Origin: Desulfuromusa sp.
Lineage (GTDB): Bacteria > Desulfobacterota > Desulfuromonadia > Desulfuromonadales > Geopsychrobacteraceae
Assembly (NCBI GenBank): GCA_016744595.1
Contig: JADGEB010000009.1
Location: 31,784-95,783, forward strand
Length of the DNA: 64,000 nt
Direction of reading: 5' to 3'
The translations under genes were made by a program, and so were the position numbers. The stretch's first letter is position 1, and each line of letters opens with the position of its first letter. Of the stretch, positions 27,379 through 35,691 are shown in pieces. A model generated the notes under the pieces. The model was not told the DNA's origin. It saw nothing but the letters and a program-made list of their open reading frames with translations, and did no database searches.

Positions 27379-27861
27379 TTGCCACAGCGAAAGTTTACTA
27401 ATTTGAACTTACTACTCATAAGACTGATTGCATCTGTTGAAATTTTTGGCGCCATCTGGGGTCTTGTTATAATGCTTTTCAGAATGTTTGATGTTCTGGA
27501 CAATCTTCAATTCATCATCTACATGCTGATCTATTTGATTCCCTTTACCTTAAGCCTGATTGCTGGTGCTTTGTTGATAAAGAGACAGAAAGCAGGCTTA
27601 AATTTGTCCTTGGCTGTACAGTTGTTACAAACCCCCTACTTTGCTCTAAACGGTCTCTATTACTCTTTTATCTCAGGTTTGTTGCTTGGAGTCAGAGTCA
27701 GCTTTCTCGAAGGAATACAAAATTACAATTTTAATTTCAGTTTTGGGGGATATTGCCAGATACAAACGGGACTACCACAAGAAATAACAGCGGTTGGTAT
27801 TAATGTTTTTGCCCTTATTGCATTTTGTTTTTTACTGGTAAACAGACTTAAGAAAAAGTGA
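27379..27861 (+). CDS. Hypothetical four-TM membrane protein
   Basis: 160 aa if read from a TTG at 27379; a TTG at 27403 is an alternative, and neither has a convincing site. Four hydrophobic segments (IRLIASVEIFGAIWGLVIML, FIIYMLIYLIPFTLSLIAGA, AVQLLQTPYFALNGLYYSFI, ITAVGINVFALIAFCFLLVN). A segment between TM3 and TM4 (GVRVSFLEGIQNYNFNFSFG) is probably extracytoplasmic. No family recognised. It begins inside the tail of the cytochrome operon terminator, so expression must come from readthrough or an unseen promoter. Confidence 0.5.
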   Translation: MPQRKFTNLNLLLIRLIASVEIFGAIWGLVIMLFRMFDVLDNLQFIIYMLIYLIPFTLSLIAGALLIKRQKAGLNLSLAVQLLQTPYFALNGLYYSFISGLLLGVRVSFLEGIQNYNFNFSFGGYCQIQTGLPQEITAVGINVFALIAFCFLLVNRLKKK

Positions 27862-27895
27862 AATAAGCTGTGAATAAATGAAACAGTTTTTTCCC

Positions 27896-28519
27896 TTAAA
27901 CAGACGAAAGATAGTCCCACAATTCCAAATGATTTGAATAGGAAATCACTCCCGAGACCCCACCACCATATCCAGCAAATTGAATATTTGCATCGCCCGC
28001 AGCTAACTTATCTAACTCAGAGTCCCCAATAAACAGACAATTTTCCGGATTAACACTGAGTTTTTCTGCTGCGAGCAGCAACATATCGGGAGCAGGTTTA
28101 GGATGCTCTACATCATGACTGGTGACAACGGCTGAAAAGTAACTGTAGAGATCAAAATGATCAAGAATTGCCAAAACACTTTTGCCCCGATTTGTTGCAA
28201 CTGCCAATGGATACTGATTAGAGAGTTGCTCTAACAATTCTACCAGATTCTCTTCCTGATCCATGTCTGGAATAAATTCCCGATAGTCTAAAGTTGCAGC
28301 AAAACTGAGAGCTAGCGATATATCTTCTTCACGCAGAAGATTTTTTAATACGTTCGGCGAACTGGCAGTATGGCATAAATGAGCCAGATCTCTCTGTTCA
28401 GTAGAAACAAGAGGGTATGCAAATTCCTCGAGAATCCGATTATAGTACGCTAGGTTGGCCTTCCGGCTTTCAAACATCACTCCATCGCAATCAAAAATCA
28501 CTGCATCGATTCGACTCAT
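27896..28519 (-). CDS. HAD-superfamily hydrolase (phosphoglycolate-phosphatase-like)
   Basis: 207 aa. HAD motif I (FDCDGVMF, nucleophile and acid/base Asp), motif II Thr in AVATNRGKS, motif III Lys in HPKPAPDMLL and motif IV FIGDSELD are intact. A helical cap lies at about residues 15-85. This is the PGP/beta-phosphoglucomutase subgroup; the substrate is undetermined. Its start overlaps the lgt stop by 4 nt (ATGA), so it is translated with lgt. Confidence 0.88.
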   Translation of the reverse strand: MSRIDAVIFDCDGVMFESRKANLAYYNRILEEFAYPLVSTEQRDLAHLCHTASSPNVLKNLLREEDISLALSFAATLDYREFIPDMDQEENLVELLEQLSNQYPLAVATNRGKSVLAILDHFDLYSYFSAVVTSHDVEHPKPAPDMLLLAAEKLSVNPENCLFIGDSELDKLAAGDANIQFAGYGGGVSGVISYSNHLELWDYLSSV

Positions 28520-29295
28520 GGCATATTCCTCTTCAGCACATAAAACAAGCCACCCAAACCAATTAAGATCATCGGAACAGATAGCAATTGCCCCATCGTA
28601 GCCCCTCCCCAGAGAAAACCAAGATGACTATCGGGCTGGCGTAAAAACTCAACAAGAAAGCGAAAAATCCCATATAAAAAAACAAAACTAAAAGCAGGAA
28701 TACCGCGACGGGCTTCAGAACGATGTAGAAGATAGATCAGAACAAACAACAAGAGCCCCTCAAGACCTGCCTCATAAAGTTGACTCGGATGGCGCGGCAA
28801 TGAACCTCCGCCCGGAAAAACAATTCCCCAGGAGTAGTCAGTTACCCTCCCCCAGAGTTCCGCATTGATGAAGTTACCAATACGCCCAAACAAGAGTCCA
28901 ATCGGAACAGCAGATACAGCTAAATCACCAATCAGCAGAAGTGACAAGTTTTGGCGCCAACAAAAAAGTAACAGAACGATCAGAACCCCAAGAAGTCCAC
29001 CATGAAAGCTCATTCCCCCTTCCCAGACGTAAAATATCTCAAGAGGATGACGCAAATAATAACTGGAGTTGTAAAACAAGGTATAGCCAAGCCGACCACC
29101 AATAACAACACCAAGAACGGCGTAAAACAACAGATCAGAGATAACTTCTTTTTTGATTGGCATATCACGGAGCTTGACAACGTGACACATCATAAAGTAA
29201 CCACCAATAAAACCCAGCAGGTACATCATTCCGTACCAACGAACTGCAAGTGGACCAATGCTGAATATAATCGGGTCAATTTGTGGAAAATTCAT
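28516..29295 (-). CDS. lgt: Prolipoprotein diacylglyceryl transferase
   Basis: 259 aa inner-membrane enzyme that adds diacylglycerol to the lipobox cysteine of prolipoproteins. Multiple TMs, the Lgt signature GRIGNFINAELWGRVTD, and catalytic-region motifs RWYGMMYLLGF and HPSQLYEAGLEG are present. Normal length. It overlaps the upstream pseudouridine synthase gene by 20 nt and the downstream HAD gene by 4 nt, forming one operon. Many lipoproteins in this window are its expected clients. Confidence 0.96.
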   Translation of the reverse strand: MNFPQIDPIIFSIGPLAVRWYGMMYLLGFIGGYFMMCHVVKLRDMPIKKEVISDLLFYAVLGVVIGGRLGYTLFYNSSYYLRHPLEIFYVWEGGMSFHGGLLGVLIVLLLFCWRQNLSLLLIGDLAVSAVPIGLLFGRIGNFINAELWGRVTDYSWGIVFPGGGSLPRHPSQLYEAGLEGLLLFVLIYLLHRSEARRGIPAFSFVFLYGIFRFLVEFLRQPDSHLGFLWGGATMGQLLSVPMILIGLGGLFYVLKRNMP

Positions 29296-30217
29296 AAGTG
29301 TTCTTTCTCAGCATATTTATAATATTTTGCATATCTTCTGGAACAGGAACAGTAAAGTCTAAATCCTGATTCAGCACGGGGTGCTGAAAAGAAATCTTTT
29401 CAGCATGCAGGAATGGTCGTAGAATTTTTCTTCCGGCGACAAGCAAATCACCTCCATAGCGTTGATCACCCACCAATGGGCAATTTTGCTCTGCCATATG
29501 AGCGCGAATCTGATGGGAACGACCCGTTAATATTTCGACATCCAACAGTGAATAGTCTGCCAGTCTTTCAACCAACTTAAATCTGGTAATGGCTTCCTTA
29601 CCACCCTTTTCAACAGATTTGACTCGATTTTCCTTTCTAGAGCGTGCTAGAAATGATTTCATTTCACCTTGTTCCAATTCAGGGGTGCCATGAACCAAAG
29701 CAAGATAGCCCTTCTTGACCTCATGTTCCAGAAAAATCCGCGTCATCTCCTTATGTGAACGAGGATGAATTGAAAAAACAATAACTCCAGATGTGCCACG
29801 ATCCAAACGCTGAACCATACCAATTTCAGCTTTCTTGTGCAGGCGAAAGGGATCTTTAAGATGCCATTGCAGTGCCTCAAACAAAGTTCCCTTAAAGCGT
29901 GCATGGGTTGGTTGGGTATCAACTAGAGCTGGCTTATTTAAAACAATAATGTATTGATCCTGAAATAGGATATCTTGTTCTGAAATCCGATAAGGATCTA
30001 AAGGTAACTGATCAATATAAACTTCCACCGAATCACCGTTATGAATGGATGTTGAGCAACTTCTCACCCTTCGGCCATTGATATGAACCCCTCCAAGATC
30101 GACAATTTTTTTTGCCTGAGTCCTGGACAATTCTATAGAGGATTTGGCCAAATATTGATCAAGTCTCAGACCAACCTCTTCAAGAGTTACCTGTAAACGA
30201 TGGATTGTCCACTTCAT
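29276..30217 (-). CDS. RluA/RluD-family RNA pseudouridine synthase
   Basis: 313 aa. N-terminal S4 domain (RLDQYLAKSSIELSRTQAKK), then the catalytic domain with MVQRLDRGTSGVIVFS, whose Asp is the nucleophile; the usual His of HRLD is Gln. LLDVEILTGRSHQIRAHMAE is the second signature. The target (23S rRNA or tRNA) cannot be told from sequence. It is the first gene of the lgt operon and is transcribed divergently from the 6S RNA gene. Confidence 0.93.
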   Translation of the reverse strand: MKWTIHRLQVTLEEVGLRLDQYLAKSSIELSRTQAKKIVDLGGVHINGRRVRSCSTSIHNGDSVEVYIDQLPLDPYRISEQDILFQDQYIIVLNKPALVDTQPTHARFKGTLFEALQWHLKDPFRLHKKAEIGMVQRLDRGTSGVIVFSIHPRSHKEMTRIFLEHEVKKGYLALVHGTPELEQGEMKSFLARSRKENRVKSVEKGGKEAITRFKLVERLADYSLLDVEILTGRSHQIRAHMAEQNCPLVGDQRYGGDLLVAGRKILRPFLHAEKISFQHPVLNQDLDFTVPVPEDMQNIINMLRKNTYEFSTN

Positions 30218-30271
30218 CAGCTTAAATGCCCATTAATTACGATATAGTATTTATAGAATCTAATTTTAGAC

Positions 30272-30299
30272 TTGACTTAAACCGTAAAATTGCTATTAT
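30272..30299 (+). promoter_or_regulatory. Sigma70 promoter of 6S RNA
   Basis: TTGACT (30272-30277), 16 nt, TATTAT (30294-30299); predicted start near 30306, just ahead of the 6S RNA closing stem. Confidence 0.7.
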
Positions 30300-30305
30300 C
30301 AAGTC

Positions 30306-30501
30306 ACGAAACAGTTCTTTGAATTTCTGGGGTGCACGGGGTGATTTTGATCCCTTGACCAACGTTTTTTTGACCTGTCGTTATGTGAAAAGGTGGTGTG
30401 CAAGCCTGCCCATGAGCAGGACGCCTAAAGCTTTTTCCGTAGACAACTTTATTGTTCAGGTCATCCGCACAGAATCATACCGGCATCCTGGAGACCATTC
30501 C
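30306..30501 (+). ncRNA. ssrS: 6S RNA
   Basis: About 195 nt on the plus strand with the conserved 6S elements. The 5' side TTTCTGGGGTGC pairs with the 3' side GGCATCCTGGAGACCATTCC to close the molecule. ATCCCTTGACC corresponds to the E. coli CCCCUGAGCC segment. GGTGGTGTGCAAGCCTGC, then GCAGGACGCCTAAAGC match the E. coli GGUUGGUGAGCAUGCUCGG...CCGAGAAGCCUUAAAAC arm. 6S RNA mimics an open promoter and sequesters sigma70 RNA polymerase in stationary phase. It has its own promoter and a strong terminator directly after it. It fills the rlu-ihfB gap, and a long spurious frame (30226-30975) runs across it. Confidence 0.85.
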
Positions 30502-30503
30502 AT

Positions 30504-30541
30504 AAAAAAAGACCCTGAAGCTACTTCAGGGTCTTTTTCTT
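30504..30541. terminator. Bidirectional terminator (6S RNA / ihfB)
   Basis: GACCCTGAAG-CTA-CTTCAGGGTC, a perfect 10-bp stem with a 3-nt loop, flanked by A7 on the left and TTTTTCTTTT on the right. It serves the 6S RNA on the plus strand and the ihfB operon on the minus strand. Confidence 0.92.
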
Positions 30542-30564
30542 TTCTGTTTAAATTTGAGCTACTA

Positions 30565-30843
30565 TTATTCATCAACCCGATCACGCAATTCCTTACCTGT
30601 TTTAAAAAAAGGCGTCTTACGCGATGGGATTTTAACCAACTCACCACTCTTGGGATTCCTTGCCTCACGAGCGTCACGTTCGCGCACCGAGAAAGAACCA
30701 AAACCACGAATTTCAACACGATCACCTTGAGCAAGAGCATTTTCTATCCCGCCAAAAATCAGATTTATGACCGTTTCGGCATCCCTTTTATTAAGAATTT
30801 CATGCCCATCAGAAAGTTGCTCAATCAATTCACTTTTTGTCAT
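30565..30843 (-). CDS. ihfB: Integration host factor subunit beta / HU-family DNA-bending protein
   Basis: 92 aa. HU/IHF fold with MTKSELIEQLSDGHEILNKR at the N-terminus and the signature GFGSFSVRERDAREARNPKS, then the GELVKIPSRKTPFFKTGKEL arm. Position after rpsA (with sppA between) is the conserved place of ihfB. It bends DNA, which is relevant to sigma54 promoters such as 21811. Ribosome-binding site GGAAGGTAAAG. Closed by the bidirectional terminator. Confidence 0.9.
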   Translation of the reverse strand: MTKSELIEQLSDGHEILNKRDAETVINLIFGGIENALAQGDRVEIRGFGSFSVRERDAREARNPKSGELVKIPSRKTPFFKTGKELRDRVDE

Positions 30844-30873
30844 CTTTACCTTCCATACTCTTCAAGAAAAACA

Positions 30874-31764
30874 TCAAAAATTATTCCAAAGAAACTGTGG
30901 ACCGATCCTATTTTGAACCCTAATATCAACACCGAGATAATGATTCACAGCACTCTGCAAGTAACGATCAATTAAATTCGTTTTTTCAGGTTCAGGATAA
31001 ACCAGATCGGGGTCATCCTCAATACCTGATACCTTGGCAGCATACTTGATAGCATCACTTAAAGTTCCCAACTCATCAATGAGACCAGCATCTTTAGCCT
31101 GCCTGCCCGTAAAAATACGACCATCAACAAAAGGTCTAAGCCTGTCTACCGGCATATTACGTCCGTCGCTGATAGCATCAACAAACTGCATGTGTACATC
31201 GTCAATAACCCCCTGTAACAAGTCTCTATCAGCTGACAAAAAATCTCGCGTTGAGGATCCAATGTCCTTAAATCGTCCGCTTTTCACAACCTCTGTCTGT
31301 ATTCCAACTTTTCCCATCAAATCCTGATAGTTGGGAAAAGACATGATAACACCAATACTTCCAGTGATTGTTCCAGGGTTAGCAAATATACGCTCTCCAG
31401 CGACAGCGAGATAATATCCACCAGACGCTGCTACCGAACCCATTGAGACGATCAGCGGCTTCTCTTTAGCTAATAGCTTGAGTTCAGCATGAATTTCCTG
31501 AGATGGGCCAACACCTCCCCCAGGAGAATCAATTCTTATCACGACAGCTTTGATGTTGCTACGATCTCGGAATTCTTCTATCTGGGCGACCATCCGGCGA
31601 GCATCAACAATGGTTCCCTCAACTTCAAGGATACCAATTTTGTCACCGACAGAAACAACTACAGACCCGGTACTGAGAAGACCTGCAGAGAAAACAACCA
31701 GCAGAAAAAACAGGAAAACTCCACCGACTGCTAAAGATGCCATTAATAAGGGACGTTTTTTCAT
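30874..31764 (-). CDS. sppA: Signal peptide peptidase SppA
   Basis: 296 aa, short (single-domain) SppA. An N-terminal TM (LLMASLAVGGVFLFFLLVVF) anchors a periplasmic S49 protease domain. The catalytic Ser lies in SMGSVAASGGYYLA and the catalytic Lys in SGRFKDIGSSTRDF. It degrades signal peptides left in the membrane. The ATG at 31764 is chosen over a TTG at 31773, which sits next to the terminator behind rpsA. Transcribed between rpsA and ihfB. Confidence 0.93.
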   Translation of the reverse strand: MKKRPLLMASLAVGGVFLFFLLVVFSAGLLSTGSVVVSVGDKIGILEVEGTIVDARRMVAQIEEFRDRSNIKAVVIRIDSPGGGVGPSQEIHAELKLLAKEKPLIVSMGSVAASGGYYLAVAGERIFANPGTITGSIGVIMSFPNYQDLMGKVGIQTEVVKSGRFKDIGSSTRDFLSADRDLLQGVIDDVHMQFVDAISDGRNMPVDRLRPFVDGRIFTGRQAKDAGLIDELGTLSDAIKYAAKVSGIEDDPDLVYPEPEKTNLIDRYLQSAVNHYLGVDIRVQNRIGPQFLWNNF

Positions 31765-31773
31765 TTTAACCAA

Positions 31774-31805
31774 TAAAAAAAGGGCCCCATTGTATCTGGA
31801 GCCCC
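31774..31805 (-). terminator. Terminator/attenuator between rpsA and sppA
   Basis: Minus strand GGGCTCCA-GATACAA-TGGGGCCC (8-bp stem with one G-U pair) followed by TTTTTTTATTGG. It ends about 10 nt before the sppA ATG, so sppA-ihfB expression needs readthrough or an internal promoter. Confidence 0.75.
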
Positions 31806-31825
31806 TGTTCAGGTTTATTTATAAA

Positions 31826-33550
31826 TCAGTCTTCTGATTTACGACCTACAGCACCTTGTAGCAAATCACCGAGATTTGAAGTCGCTGTTTTTTGTGCTCC
31901 CATGAATTCATTAACTTCAGCTTTTTCTTTCTGAACATCAAGATTCTTGATCGACAGTGCAATCTTACGATCAACAGTGTCTACCTGAAGAACCCCTGCT
32001 TCCAGATCCGAACCAACTTCAGCAAAATCCTTCGGACTATCAATCTTCTCTTTACTCAGTTCGGAAACATGAATCAAGCCTTCGATACCTTCTTCGAGCT
32101 CAATAAAAATACCGAAATCGGTCACGGATGTGACTTTACCCTTCACAATGGTTCCGCGAGCATAGCGTGTTGGAACAGTTTCCCATGGATCAGTACTCAG
32201 CTGCTTCAAGCCAAGAGAGAAACGCTCATTTTCTCGATCAATATTCAGAACAACAGCCTTAACCAAGTCACCTTTTTTATAAGCCTCGGAAGGATGCTTG
32301 ATCCGCTTGGTCCAAGAGAGGTCAGAGATATGAACCAAACCGTCAATTCCCTCATCGACACCAACAAAAATACCGAAATCAGTAATGTTTTTGACCTGAC
32401 CCTCAATAATGGTACCAATCGGGAATTTCTCACCAATAACGTCCCATGGGTTTGGCTCAATTTGTTTCAAACCAAGGGAGATGCGGCGATTATCGGTATC
32501 AAGAGCTAACACAACTGATTCGACATCATCACCAATCGAGAGAACTTTGTTTGGATGCTTAACCCGTTTTGTCCAGCTCATTTCTGAAACATGGATCAAG
32601 CCCTCAACACCTTCTTCAAGCTCAATAAATGCACCATAATCAGTTAAGCTAACAACCTTACCAGTGACCTTGGTCTCAATCGGATACTTACTTGCTACAT
32701 CCAACCACGGATCGGGAGCAATTTGCTTGAGTCCGAGTGAAACACGCTCTTTCTCTTTATCAAACTTAAGAACTTTGACATTGATTTTGTCACCAACAGC
32801 CAAAATGTCAGACGGATGTTTAACACGTCCCCAAGACATATCAGTAATATGCAACAAACCATCAATACCACCAAGGTCAATAAATGCACCATAATCGGTC
32901 AGGTTCTTAACAATACCCTCAACGACTTGACTCTCTTCAAGAGTTTTCAGTGTATCACTGCGATGTGACTCACGCTCTGTTTCGAGCAGAACCCGCCGTG
33001 ACAGAACAATATTTCCACGTCGCTTGTTCAGCTTGATGATTTTGAAATCAAAGGTTTGTCCGATCACTTTGTCCAGATTACGGACTGGACGCAGATCAAC
33101 CTGTGATCCTGGCAAGAAAGCGTTAACACCGATGTCAACAGACAGACCACCCTTAATTCGACTGAGTATCCGACCTTCGACCACAGCATCCTCTTCAAGA
33201 GAATTCCAGATTTTCTGTCGATCAGCCTTTTCTTTCGAAAGAACAATCAGGCCACTATCACTTTCACCACCACCAAACAGGACATCATAAACGTCACCAA
33301 CTTTGACGTTGATTTCCCCTTTTTCATCAGCAAACTCACGGAGAGAGATAACCCCTTCCGACTTGTAGCCAACGTCGACAACAACCGAATCAGGATTCAC
33401 CTGAACAATTGTTCCCTCAACGACATCGTTCCGCTTTAGTTCAAAGCCGCCCTGCTCATAATCTTTCAGCAGCTCTTCAAAGCTTTCTTCGAACTCGCCG
33501 TCCTGCATGTCCATTTCTTCTTCGTCTTGCATGTCTTTATCTTCTACCAT
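31826..33550 (-). CDS. rpsA: 30S ribosomal protein S1
   Basis: 574 aa with six S1/OB repeats, e.g. LKRNDVVEGTIVQVNPDSVV, VEGIVKNLTDYGAFIDLGGI, VTGKVVSLTDYGAFIELEEG, IEGQVKNITDFGIFVGVDEG and VKGKVTSVTDFGIFIELEEG. It captures mRNA on the 30S subunit. The acidic N-terminus (MVEDKDMQDEEEMDMQDGEF) is longer than in E. coli but usual in related bacteria. Preceded by 124 bp with a plausible TTGTTT-N17-TAACTT promoter. Many antisense frames across it are shadows of the repeats. Confidence 0.97.
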   Translation of the reverse strand: MVEDKDMQDEEEMDMQDGEFEESFEELLKDYEQGGFELKRNDVVEGTIVQVNPDSVVVDVGYKSEGVISLREFADEKGEINVKVGDVYDVLFGGGESDSGLIVLSKEKADRQKIWNSLEEDAVVEGRILSRIKGGLSVDIGVNAFLPGSQVDLRPVRNLDKVIGQTFDFKIIKLNKRRGNIVLSRRVLLETERESHRSDTLKTLEESQVVEGIVKNLTDYGAFIDLGGIDGLLHITDMSWGRVKHPSDILAVGDKINVKVLKFDKEKERVSLGLKQIAPDPWLDVASKYPIETKVTGKVVSLTDYGAFIELEEGVEGLIHVSEMSWTKRVKHPNKVLSIGDDVESVVLALDTDNRRISLGLKQIEPNPWDVIGEKFPIGTIIEGQVKNITDFGIFVGVDEGIDGLVHISDLSWTKRIKHPSEAYKKGDLVKAVVLNIDRENERFSLGLKQLSTDPWETVPTRYARGTIVKGKVTSVTDFGIFIELEEGIEGLIHVSELSKEKIDSPKDFAEVGSDLEAGVLQVDTVDRKIALSIKNLDVQKEKAEVNEFMGAQKTATSNLGDLLQGAVGRKSED

Positions 33551-33674
33551 TGGAGATGTTACCCCCTTACGAATTTCCCGACGCCTCTCGACGGCGGACT
33601 CAATTTGAGACTGCGCAAGTTAGCACAGCATTAAAGAAAAAACAAACCAATATTTATCAAGCAGTTATTCTTCT

Positions 33675-34370
33675 TTAACCGGCAAGTTCTGCCTGTTTAG
33701 CTTTGACGATTGTCACCATTTTTTGCAAAACATTTTCTATCGATAATTGCGTTGAGTCGATAATAATTGCATCATCTGCCTGCATTAATGGTGCAAGGGT
33801 TCGAGCCGTATCTGCAGCATCACGAGCTTTCACCTCAGCAATAGTTTGCTGCAGGTCAACATCAATCCCCTTTTCTTGCAACTCAGCATATCGGCGGCGA
33901 CCTCTTTCCGCTGCAGTCGCCGAAAGAAAAAACTTAATATCGGCTTGAGGAAAAACAACCGTACCAATATCTCGCCCTTCTAGGACAACCCCGCCCGCAT
34001 CTCCCATCTTCCGTTGCAATTGCAACATTGCTTCTCGCACGACAGGACAAGCAGCAATCTGAGGAACCAGCAAACTGATCTCTGGTGTGCGAATTGCGTC
34101 AGAAACATCAACACCATTAACAAGAACATCCTCACTGGCACCCCGGAGGACAAACTCGATAGAGAGATCAGCACATAAAATTTTCAGAGCATCGCTATCA
34201 TGGGGATCGATTCTTCTTTGCTGAGCTAGTAGTGAAATGGAACGATACATAGCACCTGTATCAATATTCAGATAGCCAAATTGGTGAGCCAAAGCTTTAC
34301 TTAAAGTGCTTTTCCCAGCACCGGATGGCCCATCGATGGCAATAATCAATTTTTTGTTCAAAATTTTCAT
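33675..34370 (-). CDS. cmk: Cytidylate kinase
   Basis: 231 aa, phosphorylates CMP/dCMP. P-loop IDGPSGAGKST near the N-terminus, CMP-binding region (LNIDTGAMYRSISLLAQQ) and GRDIGTVVFPQADIKFFLSA are intact. The ATG at 34370 overlaps the aroA stop by 1 nt (TGATG); the longer frame to 34427 is rejected. Related Geobacter genomes usually carry ispH between cmk and rpsA; only 124 bp without an ORF is found here (comparison from memory). Confidence 0.95.
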   Translation of the reverse strand: MKILNKKLIIAIDGPSGAGKSTLSKALAHQFGYLNIDTGAMYRSISLLAQQRRIDPHDSDALKILCADLSIEFVLRGASEDVLVNGVDVSDAIRTPEISLLVPQIAACPVVREAMLQLQRKMGDAGGVVLEGRDIGTVVFPQADIKFFLSATAAERGRRRYAELQEKGIDVDLQQTIAEVKARDAADTARTLAPLMQADDAIIIDSTQLSIENVLQKMVTIVKAKQAELAG

Positions 34371-35668
34371 CACCTGGATGCTCGTAGCAACATTTCCCAG
34401 AAACCTGGAAACGAGGTTTCGGTACAAGCCGTGTCTAAAATCTCAACCGGCACAGCAGAATTCAATGCCGCAATCGCCATGCTCATGGCAATCCGATGAT
34501 CACCAAAGGAATTTATTTGCCCGCCACTCAGTCCTTTTCCGCCAACAATTCTCATGCCATCATCACGTGGCTCTATGTCCGCCCCAAGAGCACCCAAACT
34601 CTCACACATGGCAGCTATCCGATCCGTTTCTTTAACGCGCAATTCTTTAGCATCACGAATCGTTGTTACCCCCTCGGCAAAAGTCGCAGCAACACTGACA
34701 ACCGGAAACTCATCGATAGCCCGAGGAATCAGGTCTCCACCAATATCAATACCGGACAGGTCACTACTTTTGACCAACAGATCAGCCACTGGCTCTCCTG
34801 AAAGCTCACGCGGATTGATCAATTCAATCGAACCACCCATTTGTTGCAAAATGTCAATAATACCGCTCCGAGTCGGGTTAACTCCCACACTTTTCAACAA
34901 CAATTCAGAACCAGGGACAATCAATCCGGCAACAAGAAAAAAAGCTGCTGATGAAATATCACCGGGGACTTCCACATTGCACCCTTGCAGTTCTACCCGC
35001 CCCGTCACCCTGGCCCCTCCGGAAAATGATTCCAGGTTGGCGCCAAAGTAACGAAGCATTCGCTCACTGTGATCCCGTGACAAGTGCGGCTCGTAAACCG
35101 TGGTTGTCCCTTCTGTCTGCATCCCGGCAAGCAATACTGCTGATTTCACCTGGGCACTTGCTATTGGGGAATGATATTCTGCGGGCTGTAAACCACCACC
35201 ATCAATCGCCAGTGGAGCTTTAGAATTGCCATCCCGTCCCAGTATTCTGGCTCCCATACCAAGCAACGGATTAATCACCCGCCCCATAGGACGCTTGCGC
35301 AGATACTGATCACCGGTTAGCACCGAAAAAAAAGGCTGTGCCGCCAGAATTCCACTCATCAGCCGCATGGTGGTTCCTGAGTTGCCACAATCAACCACAT
35401 CAAAGGGCTCCTGTAAGCCAGCCAACCCCCGACCATGGATAACCAACTCATCGTCAGCTTTTTCAATGACCTCAATTCCAAAGCTTTGAAAAGCTTTCAG
35501 CGTTGAAAGACAATCTTCGCCACGCAATAATCCACGGATCCGACTTTTCCCCTGCGCCAACGAAGCAAACATAATGGCACGATGAGAAATCGATTTGTCT
35601 CCGGGAACAACAATTTCACCACGCAAGCCCGTGGTTGGTGCAACGATTTTTGATTCTGTTTTATGCAT
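34370..35668 (-). CDS. aroA: 3-phosphoshikimate 1-carboxyvinyltransferase (EPSP synthase)
   Basis: 432 aa shikimate-pathway enzyme joining shikimate-3-phosphate and PEP. Signatures VPGDKSISHRAIMFASLA, VVDCGNSGTTMRLMSGILAA and later RVKETDRIAAMCESLGALGA are present, and the length is typical. Translationally coupled to cmk and 23 nt downstream of tyrA, so aromatic amino-acid genes and cmk-rpsA form one run. Confidence 0.96.
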   Translation of the reverse strand: MHKTESKIVAPTTGLRGEIVVPGDKSISHRAIMFASLAQGKSRIRGLLRGEDCLSTLKAFQSFGIEVIEKADDELVIHGRGLAGLQEPFDVVDCGNSGTTMRLMSGILAAQPFFSVLTGDQYLRKRPMGRVINPLLGMGARILGRDGNSKAPLAIDGGGLQPAEYHSPIASAQVKSAVLLAGMQTEGTTTVYEPHLSRDHSERMLRYFGANLESFSGGARVTGRVELQGCNVEVPGDISSAAFFLVAGLIVPGSELLLKSVGVNPTRSGIIDILQQMGGSIELINPRELSGEPVADLLVKSSDLSGIDIGGDLIPRAIDEFPVVSVAATFAEGVTTIRDAKELRVKETDRIAAMCESLGALGADIEPRDDGMRIVGGKGLSGGQINSFGDHRIAMSMAIAALNSAVPVEILDTACTETSFPGFWEMLLRASR

Positions 35669-35691
35669 CAGAGTAATTGTCCTTGGATTTT

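Noticed and set aside
30226..30975. 249-codon open frame on the plus strand
   Set aside because: It runs through the 6S RNA gene, a bidirectional terminator and antisense to all of ihfB; the product has no recognisable domain.
31892..32509. 205-codon plus-strand frame antisense to rpsA
   Set aside because: Shadow of the repeated S1 domains on the opposite strand; no ribosome-binding site or family resemblance.
34371..34427. Extended N-terminus for cytidylate kinase
   Set aside because: It overlaps the aroA 3' end; the internal ATG at 34370 puts the P-loop at the usual distance and overlaps the stop by 1 nt.
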